A stretch of 56,978 nt of DNA from an uncultured Eubacteriales bacterium (lineage in GTDB: Bacteria > Bacillota > Clostridia > Oscillospirales > Acutalibacteraceae), in contig CAKSHH010000016.1 of the NCBI GenBank assembly GCA_934456435.1, forward strand, positions 1 to 56,978, written 5' to 3'. A program made the translations under genes and the position numbers. The notes beneath the pieces are model-generated. The model was not told the origin of the DNA. It worked only from the letters and a program-made list of their open reading frames with translations, and searched no databases. Below, piece after piece: positions 16,985-26,095 of the stretch; the stretch's first letter is position 1, and each line of letters begins with the position of its first letter.

Positions 16985-18612
16985 CAGTTGTGACATCCGG
17001 AAATCATACAAATGCTTTCAAAGGCAGAGGAGAAGTAGAGCCCGTCAACGCCCTTGTTGATTACGGCATAAGATGAGCCGTAAAACATCGGCATGAAAAC
17101 AGCCTTGTTGAGAATAATCTGTTCAGCCTTGACACAGCCGCTGACGATATTGTCACCGGAATAGGTTTTAAGCACCGCATTGACTGCGGCATCATATTCC
17201 TTGTCGCTGAAATTAAAAATATTGTAGCTGCTGTCCGATGTAAACTTTTTCAGCGTGTCCGTTACGGTTGAAGAATCGGTGTTGATTCTGTAATATGCAA
17301 TTTGATATGTCGAGTTTGCGATTGAGGTTTTGACATCGTCGGCGGATTTGATTTCGACCTTTGCAAGAATCGAGGTGCCGAGAACCTTCTGCCAGTTTTG
17401 TATGGCTTCCTGCATCAGGGCGGCGTTCTCTTCGGTACAGGTCAAGGTGATTTCCGCCGTGGAAATGTCGAGGGTTTTAAGTCCCTTTTTCCACAGGGCA
17501 ACTGCCTGTGTCTCGTTGTAGCCGAGACCTCCGACAGAGCCTGCAATGTCGCGGTATGACTGCTCGCCGAAGCGCACACATTGCGGCACGATACCGCTTG
17601 TAAATGCATTGGCGGACGACTCCGTAAGCTTGTCGGTTTTAGTAACCATAACAAGAGCTTTTCGCATATCCTCGTTCATCAGCACGGAATCCTGACAGTT
17701 AAGGCACAGACCGTAAACAATGTTGTTGATTGACTGTTCCGTTATCTTGCTGTTGTCCGCAAAGCTGTCGAGAGCGCTCTCGGAGATGAAGGCACAGTCG
17801 TATGTTCTTTGCTTGAGCTTCTTGATAACCGAGGCCTCGTCCGTGTTGACGTAAAAGTATATTTCATCGGGGCGGACCTGTGCGTTGCCCTTGTATTCGT
17901 CATTTTTGTATGCCGAAAGAGTATTGTCCTCAGCCCAGCGCGAAAGGTAGAACGGGCCGTTGCAGAACGTATATTTCAGGTCAAGACCGTATTTGGCGTG
18001 CGTTGCTTTGAAAAATTCCTCGTGGCACGGCATACTTACGGGCAGGGTGAGCTTTCTGAGAAAATCGGGATCGGCTCTCTGAAGCGTCACAACGAGCGTT
18101 TGGTTGTCCTGCGCCTGTACTCCGAGAGAGGAAACAGACTGCTTGCCGGAGTTGATGTCGGCGGCATTCTTGATGCAGAAAAGCTTTTCCGCGTCGTTCG
18201 ACTGAGTGGTCGGGTCAACGGCTCTTCTGAGACCGAAAACGAAGTCCGCGGCAATAACCTGAGTGCGGTAGCTGTCCTTGTAGCCCTCAGGCAGTACGTC
18301 CTCAAATGAATTGAGCAGCTTCCAATGGCTGTCGGAGCGCAAATGGAATGTGTATGTCAGCCCGTCCGCCGAAGTGTCCCATGTTTCGGCTACTCCTGGA
18401 ATGATTTTACCGTCGGCGTCGAGCCTTACAAGTCCTTCGTAGCAGTTGTTTATGATAAGCTTTGCTTCCTTGGAGTCGGCTACCTGCGGGTCGAGACAGA
18501 GCGGATCCGAGGATATCGGCATAATTAAAACGTCGGAACTGCTTTTGCCGCATGAGCAGAAAAGTGCGATTAGAACGGCGCAGAGAAGCAGGGACACAAT
18601 TCTTTTAAACAT
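16984..18612 (-). CDS. Family 5 extracellular solute-binding lipoprotein (peptide/oligopeptide type)
   Basis: 542 residues. Signal peptide MFKRIVSLLLCAVLIALF with lipobox-like CSCGKSS (probable lipid-modified Cys21 or Cys19). SBP_bac_5 landmarks: SDPLCLDPQVADSKEA, NCYEGLVRLDADGKIIPGVAETW, DGLTYTFHLRSDSHW, ADFVFGLRRAVDP. The start at 18612 is fixed by GGAGG just upstream. Such proteins feed Opp/Dpp-type ABC importers, but no permease or ATPase of that type is adjacent; the only co-transcribed gene is the VanZ-like one. Confidence 0.9.
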   Translation of the reverse strand: MFKRIVSLLLCAVLIALFCSCGKSSSDVLIMPISSDPLCLDPQVADSKEAKLIINNCYEGLVRLDADGKIIPGVAETWDTSADGLTYTFHLRSDSHWKLLNSFEDVLPEGYKDSYRTQVIAADFVFGLRRAVDPTTQSNDAEKLFCIKNAADINSGKQSVSSLGVQAQDNQTLVVTLQRADPDFLRKLTLPVSMPCHEEFFKATHAKYGLDLKYTFCNGPFYLSRWAEDNTLSAYKNDEYKGNAQVRPDEIYFYVNTDEASVIKKLKQRTYDCAFISESALDSFADNSKITEQSINNIVYGLCLNCQDSVLMNEDMRKALVMVTKTDKLTESSANAFTSGIVPQCVRFGEQSYRDIAGSVGGLGYNETQAVALWKKGLKTLDISTAEITLTCTEENAALMQEAIQNWQKVLGTSILAKVEIKSADDVKTSIANSTYQIAYYRINTDSSTVTDTLKKFTSDSSYNIFNFSDKEYDAAVNAVLKTYSGDNIVSGCVKAEQIILNKAVFMPMFYGSSYAVINKGVDGLYFSSAFESICMISGCHN

Positions 18613-18655
18613 TATGAAAACCTCCGAAAAGGGAATAATTTTATTAACACATTTT

Positions 18656-18664
18656 ATTATAGCA
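18656..18664 (-). promoter_or_regulatory. Extended -10 promoter of the lipoprotein gene
   Basis: On the minus strand TGC-TATAAT (18664-18656) is an extended -10 box; the -35 position (TGGTAT) is poor. Transcription start lies about 35 bases before the ATG. Confidence 0.55.
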
Positions 18665-18707
18665 AATACATACAAAAAATACCAGTAATTTTTGAGAAGA
18701 AAATGAA

Positions 18708-18736
18708 TTGTTTATTATTTTAAATTTTGTTATAAT
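18708..18736 (+). promoter_or_regulatory. Promoter of the rmuC operon
   Basis: TTGTTT (18708-18713), 17-base spacer, TATAAT (18731-18736). AGGAG at 18757-18761 is the ribosome site for the ATG at 18769. Confidence 0.7.
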
Positions 18737-18768
18737 TATACTACATAGTTTATATTAGGAGTCCTATT

Positions 18769-20088
18769 ATGTCCGATAAGTTAATATACATAATTATTGT
18801 TTTGCTGGTTGCCGTTTTCGGCGTATTGATATACACTTTATTACAGATAAGCAAGCTTAAAAAAGCCGAAAAAAATACGGAGCTGGAAAAACAGCTCGGC
18901 GCGGTTATGCTGATGCTCAAGCAGAGCTCCTCTGGCAATGCGGAGGAGTTTGAACGCAACAGACGTGAAACGGCAAACTCGCTCAGCCAAATGACGGAAA
19001 AGCTTGACACGATGACGCGGCAGAATTATGAGACGATTCTCAAACTGAACAAGGATATGACCGATTCGCTCAATCTTATCCGAACAAATAACGCCGAGCA
19101 GAACGAAAAGCAGACGCGTGTTGTTGATGCCGCGATCGCCAAAATGCAGGAAAGCAACGAGAAAAAGCTCGACCAGATGAGAGCAACCGTTGACGAAAAG
19201 CTTACTTCGACACTTGCCACAAGGCTCGATTCTTCGTTCAAGACGGTTTCCGAACAGCTCGAAAACGTATACAAATCTCTCGGTGAAATGAAGGAGCTTT
19301 CCACGGGAGTTACGACGAACGTTACGGCTCTTAACCGAGTGCTTACCAACGTTAAGGCGAGGGGCACATGGGCTGAGATACAGCTTGAGGGAATACTTGA
19401 TCAGACGATACCGAATATGTATGTCAAAAATTATTCGCCGACCGCCAATTCAAGAGATGTCGTTGAATTTGCCGTCAGGATTCCGTCGGGCGACGATTCG
19501 TCAAAGTTTACATATTTGCCGATTGACTCAAAGTTCCCGATGGAGGACTACCGCAGAGTCTGTGATGCGGCGGACAACGCCGATGCGGCAGGACTTGCGG
19601 CGGCGAGAAAGGCCTTGGAGGACAGGGTGCTCCACGAGGCGAAAACAATCACGAAGTATATTCATGTGCCTGATACGACCCCGTTTGCGATTCTCTATCT
19701 TGCAACCGAGGGACTTTATGCCGAGATCACTTCTTCAAACTCCGGTATAATCGACAGGATTCAGCGCGAAAACATAATGATTGCCGGTCCGACAACGATT
19801 ATCGCCCTGTTAAATTCGCTTTCAATGGGCTTCAAGGCGGTTGCGATAAACGAAAAGGCGAACGAGGTAAGAAAGCTTCTTTCTGCGGCAAAGGTTCAAT
19901 ACGATAAGTTCGGAATAGTGCTTGACAAGGCAAAGAAAAAAATCGACGAAGCAGGCAAGTCACTCACCGAGGCGCAGGACAGAAACAGAATTATACAAAA
20001 GAAGCTGAAAAATGTCGAAGAAATTGATTCGGCTCAGGCAGATAAATTCTTGGAAATTAACGATTTTACAAATACAGACGAGGAGTGA
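18769..20088 (+). CDS. rmuC: DNA recombination protein RmuC homologue
   Basis: 439 residues: an N-terminal membrane helix at about 5-26, a long coiled coil to about residue 190, then the RmuC nuclease-like domain (VKARGTWAEIQLEGILDQ, VEFAVRIPSG, LPIDSKFPMEDYRR, FAILYLATEGLYAEI, IAGPTTIIALLNSLSMGF). RmuC limits inversions at short inverted repeats in E. coli and is related to PD-(D/E)XK nucleases. First gene of a three-gene unit with a GH3 enzyme and a secreted phosphoesterase, an unusual company for a DNA-metabolism protein. Confidence 0.92.
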   Translation: MSDKLIYIIIVLLVAVFGVLIYTLLQISKLKKAEKNTELEKQLGAVMLMLKQSSSGNAEEFERNRRETANSLSQMTEKLDTMTRQNYETILKLNKDMTDSLNLIRTNNAEQNEKQTRVVDAAIAKMQESNEKKLDQMRATVDEKLTSTLATRLDSSFKTVSEQLENVYKSLGEMKELSTGVTTNVTALNRVLTNVKARGTWAEIQLEGILDQTIPNMYVKNYSPTANSRDVVEFAVRIPSGDDSSKFTYLPIDSKFPMEDYRRVCDAADNADAAGLAAARKALEDRVLHEAKTITKYIHVPDTTPFAILYLATEGLYAEITSSNSGIIDRIQRENIMIAGPTTIIALLNSLSMGFKAVAINEKANEVRKLLSAAKVQYDKFGIVLDKAKKKIDEAGKSLTEAQDRNRIIQKKLKNVEEIDSAQADKFLEINDFTNTDEE

Positions 20089-20092
20089 GTTT

Positions 20093-22537
20093 ATGTTAAA
20101 GCATCAGGATCTTATTTCACAGATGACTCTTGAAGAAAAGGCTTCCCTCTGCTCAGGCAAGGATTTCTGGCATCTCAAGAGTATTGAAAGACTGGACTTG
20201 GCGGAAATTATGGTTTGCGACGGCCCTCACGGTCTCAGAAAACAGAACGCCGAGAACAAAAAGGTCGGAATCGGAAACAGCTATCCGGCAACCTGTTTCC
20301 CGACGGCGGTTACAACAGCCTGTTCGTGGGACAGAGATCTCATTTATAAGATGGGACAGGCGCTTGCCGAGGAGTGCTTGCAGCATGAGGTCAGCGTCTT
20401 GCTCGGACCGGGTGTGAACATGAAACGTTCACCGCTGTGCGGACGCAACTTTGAGTATTTTTCAGAGGATCCGGAGCTTGCGGGCGAGATGGGCGCGGCA
20501 TTTATCGCAGGCGTTCAGTCAAAGGGCGTCGGTACGGCACTCAAGCATTTTGCCGGAAACAGCCAGGAAATGAAGCGTATGACCTCCAACAGTATAATTG
20601 ACGACCGCGCGCTCAGAGAGGTATATCTCAGAGCCTTTGAAAAAGCGGTAAAGAAGAGTCAGCCGTGGATGGTTATGAATGCATACAACCTTCTTAACGG
20701 TACATATTGCTCGGAGAACGATTGGCTCCAGAATAAGGTTCTCAGAGATGAATGGGGCTTTGATGGTGCCGTTGTCAGCGACTGGGGTGCAGTCAATGAC
20801 CGTGTCGAGGGACTCAACGGCGGTAATGACCTTGAAATGCCGTCGTCGGGCGGAATCAACGACGCGAAGATTGTTGAAGCGGTCAAGTGCGGCGTGATTG
20901 ACGAAGAAACCCTTGACAAGAGGGTTGATACAATAGTCGATATCATTCTCAAGGGCATTGCAAACAAGAAAAAAGGCTATAAATACGATGTTAAGGCGCA
21001 TAATCTTCTCGCAAAGCAGATTGCCGAGCAGTCGATGGTGCTTCTCAAAAATGAGGATAACATTCTTCCGCTCAAGCGTGTTGACAACGAATATGTTGCC
21101 GTCATCGGCGCCTTTGCCGATGAGCCGCGCTACCAGGGTGCAGGAAGCTCGATAATAAACCCGACGATGATTGACAGCGGCAGAAGAGCATTTAACAATT
21201 CGCCGATAAATGTCAAGTTCGCAGACGGCTACTGCCGCAGCGGAAAACGCAAGAATGAAGACGCATATATAACCGAAGCCTGCAATGTTGCGAAGGGCGC
21301 ATCGGTTGCGGTTGTGTTTATCGGTCTCACCGACGAATACGAGTCGGAGGGCTTTGACAGAAGCACAATGAAGCTCCCGGAGGGTCACAACAGACTTGTC
21401 GAAGCTGTGTGCAGAGTTAATCCGAATGTGGTTGTTGTGCTTGAGGGCGGCTCACCGGTCGAGATGCCGTGGGCGGATAATGTTAAGGCAATACTTAATG
21501 CGTACCTCGGCGGACAGGCGGTTTCTCCTGCCATTGTCGATGTACTTACGGGCAAGGCAAATCCGTGCGGCAAGCTCGCGGAGACATATCCGATCTCTAT
21601 CAAGGATACGCCGACAGCATTCAGATATCCCGACTCAAAAGAGGATGTTGAATACCGCGAGAGCATCTATATAGGTTACAGATACTATGACAAGGTGCAG
21701 AAAGCTGTCAGATATCCGTTCGGCTATGGACTTTCGTATACGACATTTGAGTATTCCGACATAAAGCTCAGAAAGAAGAACCTTTCAAAGGGCGAGGGAA
21801 CAAGGGTCACATTTACCGTTAAAAATACGGGAGACATAGCGGGTGCGGAAATCGCACAGGTCTATGTTGCCAAGACGGACAGCAAGGTTTACAGAGCACC
21901 GAAAGAGCTCAAGGGCTTTGTCAAGGTTTATCTTGAGCCGGGCGAGGAAAAGAAGGTTTCGGTCGAGCTTGACGACAGAGCGTTCAGCTTCTGGAACACG
22001 GCGACGGAGAGCTGGTGCGTCGAAAGCGGAGCATACGGTATTCTTGTCGGTTCATCTTCAAGGGATATTAAGCTTGAAGCCGAGGTCAAGATGAAGTCGG
22101 AGGACGACGCTTCAATCGTTGATATGCACGAAGCGGCGGAGGTTTACTTCACGGGCGATCCTGCAAGGGCAACTCATGATGATTTTGTTGCAATATACGG
22201 CACAGAGCTCAGAACCGCACCGGAAATCACGGCGGACAGCATGAACAATTCGATTGAACACAGCAAGGAAAAGGGTCTCGCCAAGGCAATTTACAAGGGC
22301 GTTGACCTTGCAATGAAGCCTAAGGGCGGAGTCGGCAGCTCGATGATTACCAACACTATTATGCAGACCCCGATCAGAAACTATGTTTCAATGAGCAACG
22401 GACTTTTCACCGAGGACATGGCTGACGGTTTGCTGAAAATATTTGAGGGCAAAGACGTGGCAAAGGGCGTCGGAAAAATCGCAAAGGGTGTTCCGCACGC
22501 GCTTGTCAATCTCAAAGCATTGCTTAAATCAATATAA
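20093..22537 (+). CDS. Glycoside hydrolase family 3 (beta-glucosidase-like), cytoplasmic
   Basis: 814 residues without a signal peptide. GH3 N-terminal barrel with GPGVNMKRSPLCGRNFEYFSEDP (around 105-127) and the nucleophile Asp230 in GAVVSDWGAV; then the alpha/beta sandwich (NPNVVVVLEGGSPVEMPW) and the C-terminal fibronectin-III-like domain beginning after YPFGYGLSYTTFEYS. A roughly 95-residue tail after this domain is not part of the classical GH3 layout. Likely hydrolyses imported beta-glucosides or related oligosaccharides; the exact sugar is not predictable. The start at 20093 follows AGGAG (20081-20085), four bases after the rmuC stop. Confidence 0.9.
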   Translation: MLKHQDLISQMTLEEKASLCSGKDFWHLKSIERLDLAEIMVCDGPHGLRKQNAENKKVGIGNSYPATCFPTAVTTACSWDRDLIYKMGQALAEECLQHEVSVLLGPGVNMKRSPLCGRNFEYFSEDPELAGEMGAAFIAGVQSKGVGTALKHFAGNSQEMKRMTSNSIIDDRALREVYLRAFEKAVKKSQPWMVMNAYNLLNGTYCSENDWLQNKVLRDEWGFDGAVVSDWGAVNDRVEGLNGGNDLEMPSSGGINDAKIVEAVKCGVIDEETLDKRVDTIVDIILKGIANKKKGYKYDVKAHNLLAKQIAEQSMVLLKNEDNILPLKRVDNEYVAVIGAFADEPRYQGAGSSIINPTMIDSGRRAFNNSPINVKFADGYCRSGKRKNEDAYITEACNVAKGASVAVVFIGLTDEYESEGFDRSTMKLPEGHNRLVEAVCRVNPNVVVVLEGGSPVEMPWADNVKAILNAYLGGQAVSPAIVDVLTGKANPCGKLAETYPISIKDTPTAFRYPDSKEDVEYRESIYIGYRYYDKVQKAVRYPFGYGLSYTTFEYSDIKLRKKNLSKGEGTRVTFTVKNTGDIAGAEIAQVYVAKTDSKVYRAPKELKGFVKVYLEPGEEKKVSVELDDRAFSFWNTATESWCVESGAYGILVGSSSRDIKLEAEVKMKSEDDASIVDMHEAAEVYFTGDPARATHDDFVAIYGTELRTAPEITADSMNNSIEHSKEKGLAKAIYKGVDLAMKPKGGVGSSMITNTIMQTPIRNYVSMSNGLFTEDMADGLLKIFEGKDVAKGVGKIAKGVPHALVNLKALLKSI

Positions 22538-22559
22538 ATAAACAGGAGGAGACAGAAAA

Positions 22560-25500
22560 ATGATTAAAACCAAACGAATCGGCAGAAAGGTCATATCGGT
22601 TATTCTTGCTATGATTATGATTCTTTCAATCGTACCGTTGTCTTCGTCGGCGGCGGAGGCAATCAAAAAAGGTCTGACTGCGGACAAAAAGGTAAGCTTT
22701 GCGGTTATGTCGGATATGCATTACTACCCGGCGTCGCTTGCAGGCAACTACAATGAGGCCTTTATGAACAGCATCAAAACCGCCCTTGCAAGAGAGCCTT
22801 ATCAGTCTGTCGGAATTGTTGATTCCGCACTTGCAGGCATTGCCGAGCACGCAAAGAAAAACGGTATGAAATACCTTATTCTTTCGGGTGACCTCACCTC
22901 CAACGGCGAATATGAGGCTCACAGACAGCTTGCGGCAAGACTTGAAAGGTTTGAAAAGGAAACAGGTATCCAGGTTATGGTCATCAACGGTAACCACGAT
23001 ATCAACAAGGCGAACGGTACCACTTACGAGTCCGGCAAAGCCGAGCTTGCAAAGCGTACAACGCCTGAAGATTTCCTTGAAATATACAAGAACCTCGGCT
23101 ATGACCTTGCTTACCACAGATACACTCCGTCAAAGGGCAAGGCTAATATGCTCTCCTATTCCGTGCGCGCCGACGGTTACCGCTTCATTGTAATGGATAC
23201 GGGCAAGTACAGCTCCGACGTTACCGAAAAAGGTGTGGATCTTGCCGAGACGGCAGGCTGTCTCACAACCGAAGCAACCGACTGGGTTCTCAGCGAAATT
23301 GCCGACGCTAAGGCAAACGGCGAAACGGTTATCGGCGTTAATCATCACAACTTTGTTCCTCACTTCAAGGGTGAGTACACAATAATCAGAGGCTTTGTAA
23401 TTGACGGCTGGGAAGAGCTTACCGACAAGCTTGTTGATGCAGGTATGCATTTCTCGTTCGCGGGTCATATTCATGACAGCGATATCGCCCAGACTGTTAC
23501 GGACGACGGCGAAACGCTCACAGAGATTTGTACCGATTCTCTTACCGCATTTCCAAACTATTTCCGTGAGGTCAGCGCAACCACAGACGTGAACGGAAAG
23601 ACGACAATGACAGTAGAGAGCAAGGACGTTGACTGCGTTCTTCCTGTCACGGTAAACGGCGAGACTTATGCGACGCCTTACCGAATCAAATCTCTCGGAG
23701 ACTCTTTCTTCGGAGAGGGCGGACTTTCTCAGACCGCACTCAATGTGCTTCAGGGTATGCTTGAGAACTATTCCGAAAAGTTTGCGGAGGACGGTATTCT
23801 CCCGACTCTCAAGGGAATGGGTCTTGACATTGAGGGACTCATCGGCGGATTTTTCGGCGACGGCTTGAAGATCGGCGATACCGAGCTCTTCACGACAAAG
23901 AATCTCATGGGATTTATCGAGGATCTTCTTAATCAGATATATGAAAACTATCTGACCGATCCCGCTGCGACGGCGCAGTATCTTGTAAATTCGATTAACA
24001 AGCTTCTCAACGTTCAGGTTTCGGAGCTTCCGAACACAAGATTCATCGACGAGTACGGATTCGGCGACAGGACAAAACCGGGTACATTTGAGGATCTTCT
24101 TGAATGTATCGTTGTATACAAATATGAGGGCAAGCTCCACATGAAGGACGACGCTTTCATGATGGACGCAATGGATCAGCTCAAAAACGGCGATACGATT
24201 TTTGATATCTTCGACGTTCTTGTTGATATCGTTTCCAACGATCTTCTTCAGGACAAAATACTCAAGGATCTTGACCTCAATCTCGGCGCATTCTTCCCCA
24301 AGGGCACAACTCTTGAGTGTGTCGGCACAATTCTCACGGTTACAATGATGGCGATTTTCCTCGGCGACACAAGCTATCTCAACGTTTCAAACAAGATTCT
24401 TGAGGCGGCAAACAAGCTCGGAGTCGTTGACTTCAAGTCACTGTGGGGCATTGCAGAATACTATATGGGCGAGTACCTTACCGATACTCAGCTTGAAGGA
24501 ATCGGTCAGACGCTTGCAAATGTTGCCTGTGAGTTTGCTTATGATGACAACTACATCGAGGATGTCAACACAACCGTTGTATACGACGGCAAGGTTGTCC
24601 CCGAAGCAACAAGAGAGAATTACAGACTTCCGACTGTTGTTTCAACAACTCTCGGCGCAGACCAGAGTTCCAGAAATGTAAGCTGGTACACAAAGACAAG
24701 CGTTAAGGGCACTGATATTGAGGTTATACCTTATTCCGAGAACCCCGTATTTACAGGAAAATCAACTGTTCCGTTCGGCGTTAAGGTCAGCTTCAAGACC
24801 GAAAGAACCGAAAGACAGTATCCCGGTGTTGATCTCGGCGTTATCGGATTTATGAACTATAAGTTCCCGATGAACAGGCACATCGTAGAGATCTCGGGAC
24901 TTGAGGCAGGCAAGAAATATCTTTACAGAGTCGGCGACGCTTCAAGAAACTGGTGGAGCGAAACAGGCACATTCAAGATGGCTGACGGCTCCGACGAGAC
25001 CTCGTTCATCCACATAGGTGATCAGCAGTCCCAGTCGGCACAGCAGTATGAGACCTTCGCTTCGGTTATAGCAAAGGCAAATGAAATGTACGACAGCGCT
25101 TTCATCATCAACACGGGCGATAACGTTGACCACGGCGACAACTTCAGACAATGGCAATGGATGTTTGATACGGCGTCCGAAACCTTGATGAATACGACGA
25201 TGATGTCCGCTTCGGGCAATCACGAGGGCATGGGCAGCTATGCTATTGAGAAGAATTACTACTACTCCAACGTTCCTGCACAGGAAACCGAGTCGGGTAT
25301 TTACTTCTCGTTCGACTACAACAATGTTCACGTTACTGTGCTTAATACGAACAATCTTGAGGACGACGACAGCCTCAATGACGAGCAGATAGACTGGTTG
25401 ATAGACGATATGCAGAAGAGCGACGCAGACTGGAAATTCGTTGCTTTGCATAAGGCTCCGTATTCAAACGGTTCACACTACAAGGACAAGGATGTTTGCC

Positions 25501-26045
25501 AGATCAGGAAAGAGCTTTGCAAGCTTATGCCTCAGCTTGGTATAGATATGGTATTCCAGGGACATGACCACGTTTATCTCAGAACCGACGCCATGATCGA
25601 CAACAAGGTTGAAAGCGTTACTACCTCTGTGACAGAGTTTGACGGCAAGGAGTATACCGTCAAGGAGAATCCTGTCGGAGCTGTATATGTAATCAGCGGC
25701 TGTTCGGGCGTTAAGATTTATAATCAGAAGGACGAAAGCCTTACCGACAAGTATTTCCCCAGGGCTGAGGTCATCGAGAATGTCACCGAGTCCATGTTCT
25801 CAGGTGTACATATTGTAGGCGACACGCTTTATTTCGACGCTTACACGGTGAACACAGACACAGACGAGACGACAAATATTGATTCCTTTGCAATCAAAAA
25901 AGACCTTTCCGTTAAGAAAGGCACAGGCGTTAAGCCGACGATTGACTGGCTGAAGCTTTGCTCACAGATTATCGCAATCGTGATTCCCGTAATCAAGACG
26001 ATCGCAAGCTATCTTTTTGACAATATCGGCTGTAAGTTATGGTAA
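22560..26045 (+). CDS. Large secreted protein with two metallophosphatase domains
   Basis: 1161 residues. Signal peptide 1-32 ending SSSAAEA. The first calcineurin-like phosphoesterase domain has SDMH (51-54), SGDL (109-112), NGNHD (143-147), GVNHHN and FAGHIHD. A middle region of about 350 residues is unidentified. Around 700-800 lies a purple-acid-phosphatase-type N-terminal beta domain (ISGLEAGKKYLYRVGD), followed by a second phosphoesterase domain: GDQQ with Asp821, GDN (854-855), GNHE (887-889), His964 in VALHKAP, and GHDH (1002-1004). A hydrophobic segment near the C-terminus (about 1130-1155) could tether it. Ribosome site GGAGGAG. Probably releases phosphate from organic phosphoesters outside the cell; the presence of two different phosphatase types in one chain is notable. 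Confidence 0.87.
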   Translation: MIKTKRIGRKVISVILAMIMILSIVPLSSSAAEAIKKGLTADKKVSFAVMSDMHYYPASLAGNYNEAFMNSIKTALAREPYQSVGIVDSALAGIAEHAKKNGMKYLILSGDLTSNGEYEAHRQLAARLERFEKETGIQVMVINGNHDINKANGTTYESGKAELAKRTTPEDFLEIYKNLGYDLAYHRYTPSKGKANMLSYSVRADGYRFIVMDTGKYSSDVTEKGVDLAETAGCLTTEATDWVLSEIADAKANGETVIGVNHHNFVPHFKGEYTIIRGFVIDGWEELTDKLVDAGMHFSFAGHIHDSDIAQTVTDDGETLTEICTDSLTAFPNYFREVSATTDVNGKTTMTVESKDVDCVLPVTVNGETYATPYRIKSLGDSFFGEGGLSQTALNVLQGMLENYSEKFAEDGILPTLKGMGLDIEGLIGGFFGDGLKIGDTELFTTKNLMGFIEDLLNQIYENYLTDPAATAQYLVNSINKLLNVQVSELPNTRFIDEYGFGDRTKPGTFEDLLECIVVYKYEGKLHMKDDAFMMDAMDQLKNGDTIFDIFDVLVDIVSNDLLQDKILKDLDLNLGAFFPKGTTLECVGTILTVTMMAIFLGDTSYLNVSNKILEAANKLGVVDFKSLWGIAEYYMGEYLTDTQLEGIGQTLANVACEFAYDDNYIEDVNTTVVYDGKVVPEATRENYRLPTVVSTTLGADQSSRNVSWYTKTSVKGTDIEVIPYSENPVFTGKSTVPFGVKVSFKTERTERQYPGVDLGVIGFMNYKFPMNRHIVEISGLEAGKKYLYRVGDASRNWWSETGTFKMADGSDETSFIHIGDQQSQSAQQYETFASVIAKANEMYDSAFIINTGDNVDHGDNFRQWQWMFDTASETLMNTTMMSASGNHEGMGSYAIEKNYYYSNVPAQETESGIYFSFDYNNVHVTVLNTNNLEDDDSLNDEQIDWLIDDMQKSDADWKFVALHKAPYSNGSHYKDKDVCQIRKELCKLMPQLGIDMVFQGHDHVYLRTDAMIDNKVESVTTSVTEFDGKEYTVKENPVGAVYVISGCSGVKIYNQKDESLTDKYFPRAEVIENVTESMFSGVHIVGDTLYFDAYTVNTDTDETTNIDSFAIKKDLSVKKGTGVKPTIDWLKLCSQIIAIVIPVIKTIASYLFDNIGCKLW

Positions 26046-26058
26046 AACTGTAAAAAAT

Positions 26059-26095
26059 AACCGGGCTTCCCGAAAGGGTTGCCCGGTTATTTTTA
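26059..26095. terminator. Bidirectional terminator
   Basis: Stem AACCGGGC (26059-26066) with GCCCGGTT (26081-26088) and an inner CCC/GGG pairing, followed by ATTTTTAT on the plus strand; on the minus strand the stem is followed by ATTTTTTAC. It closes both converging operons. Confidence 0.88.

Noticed and set aside
20519..21388. 289-codon minus-strand frame inside the GH3 gene
   Set aside because: Antisense to a conserved glycosidase core; no motif or ribosome site.
23130..24140. 336-codon minus-strand frame inside the phosphatase gene
   Set aside because: Antisense to a well-supported secreted protein; no family features.
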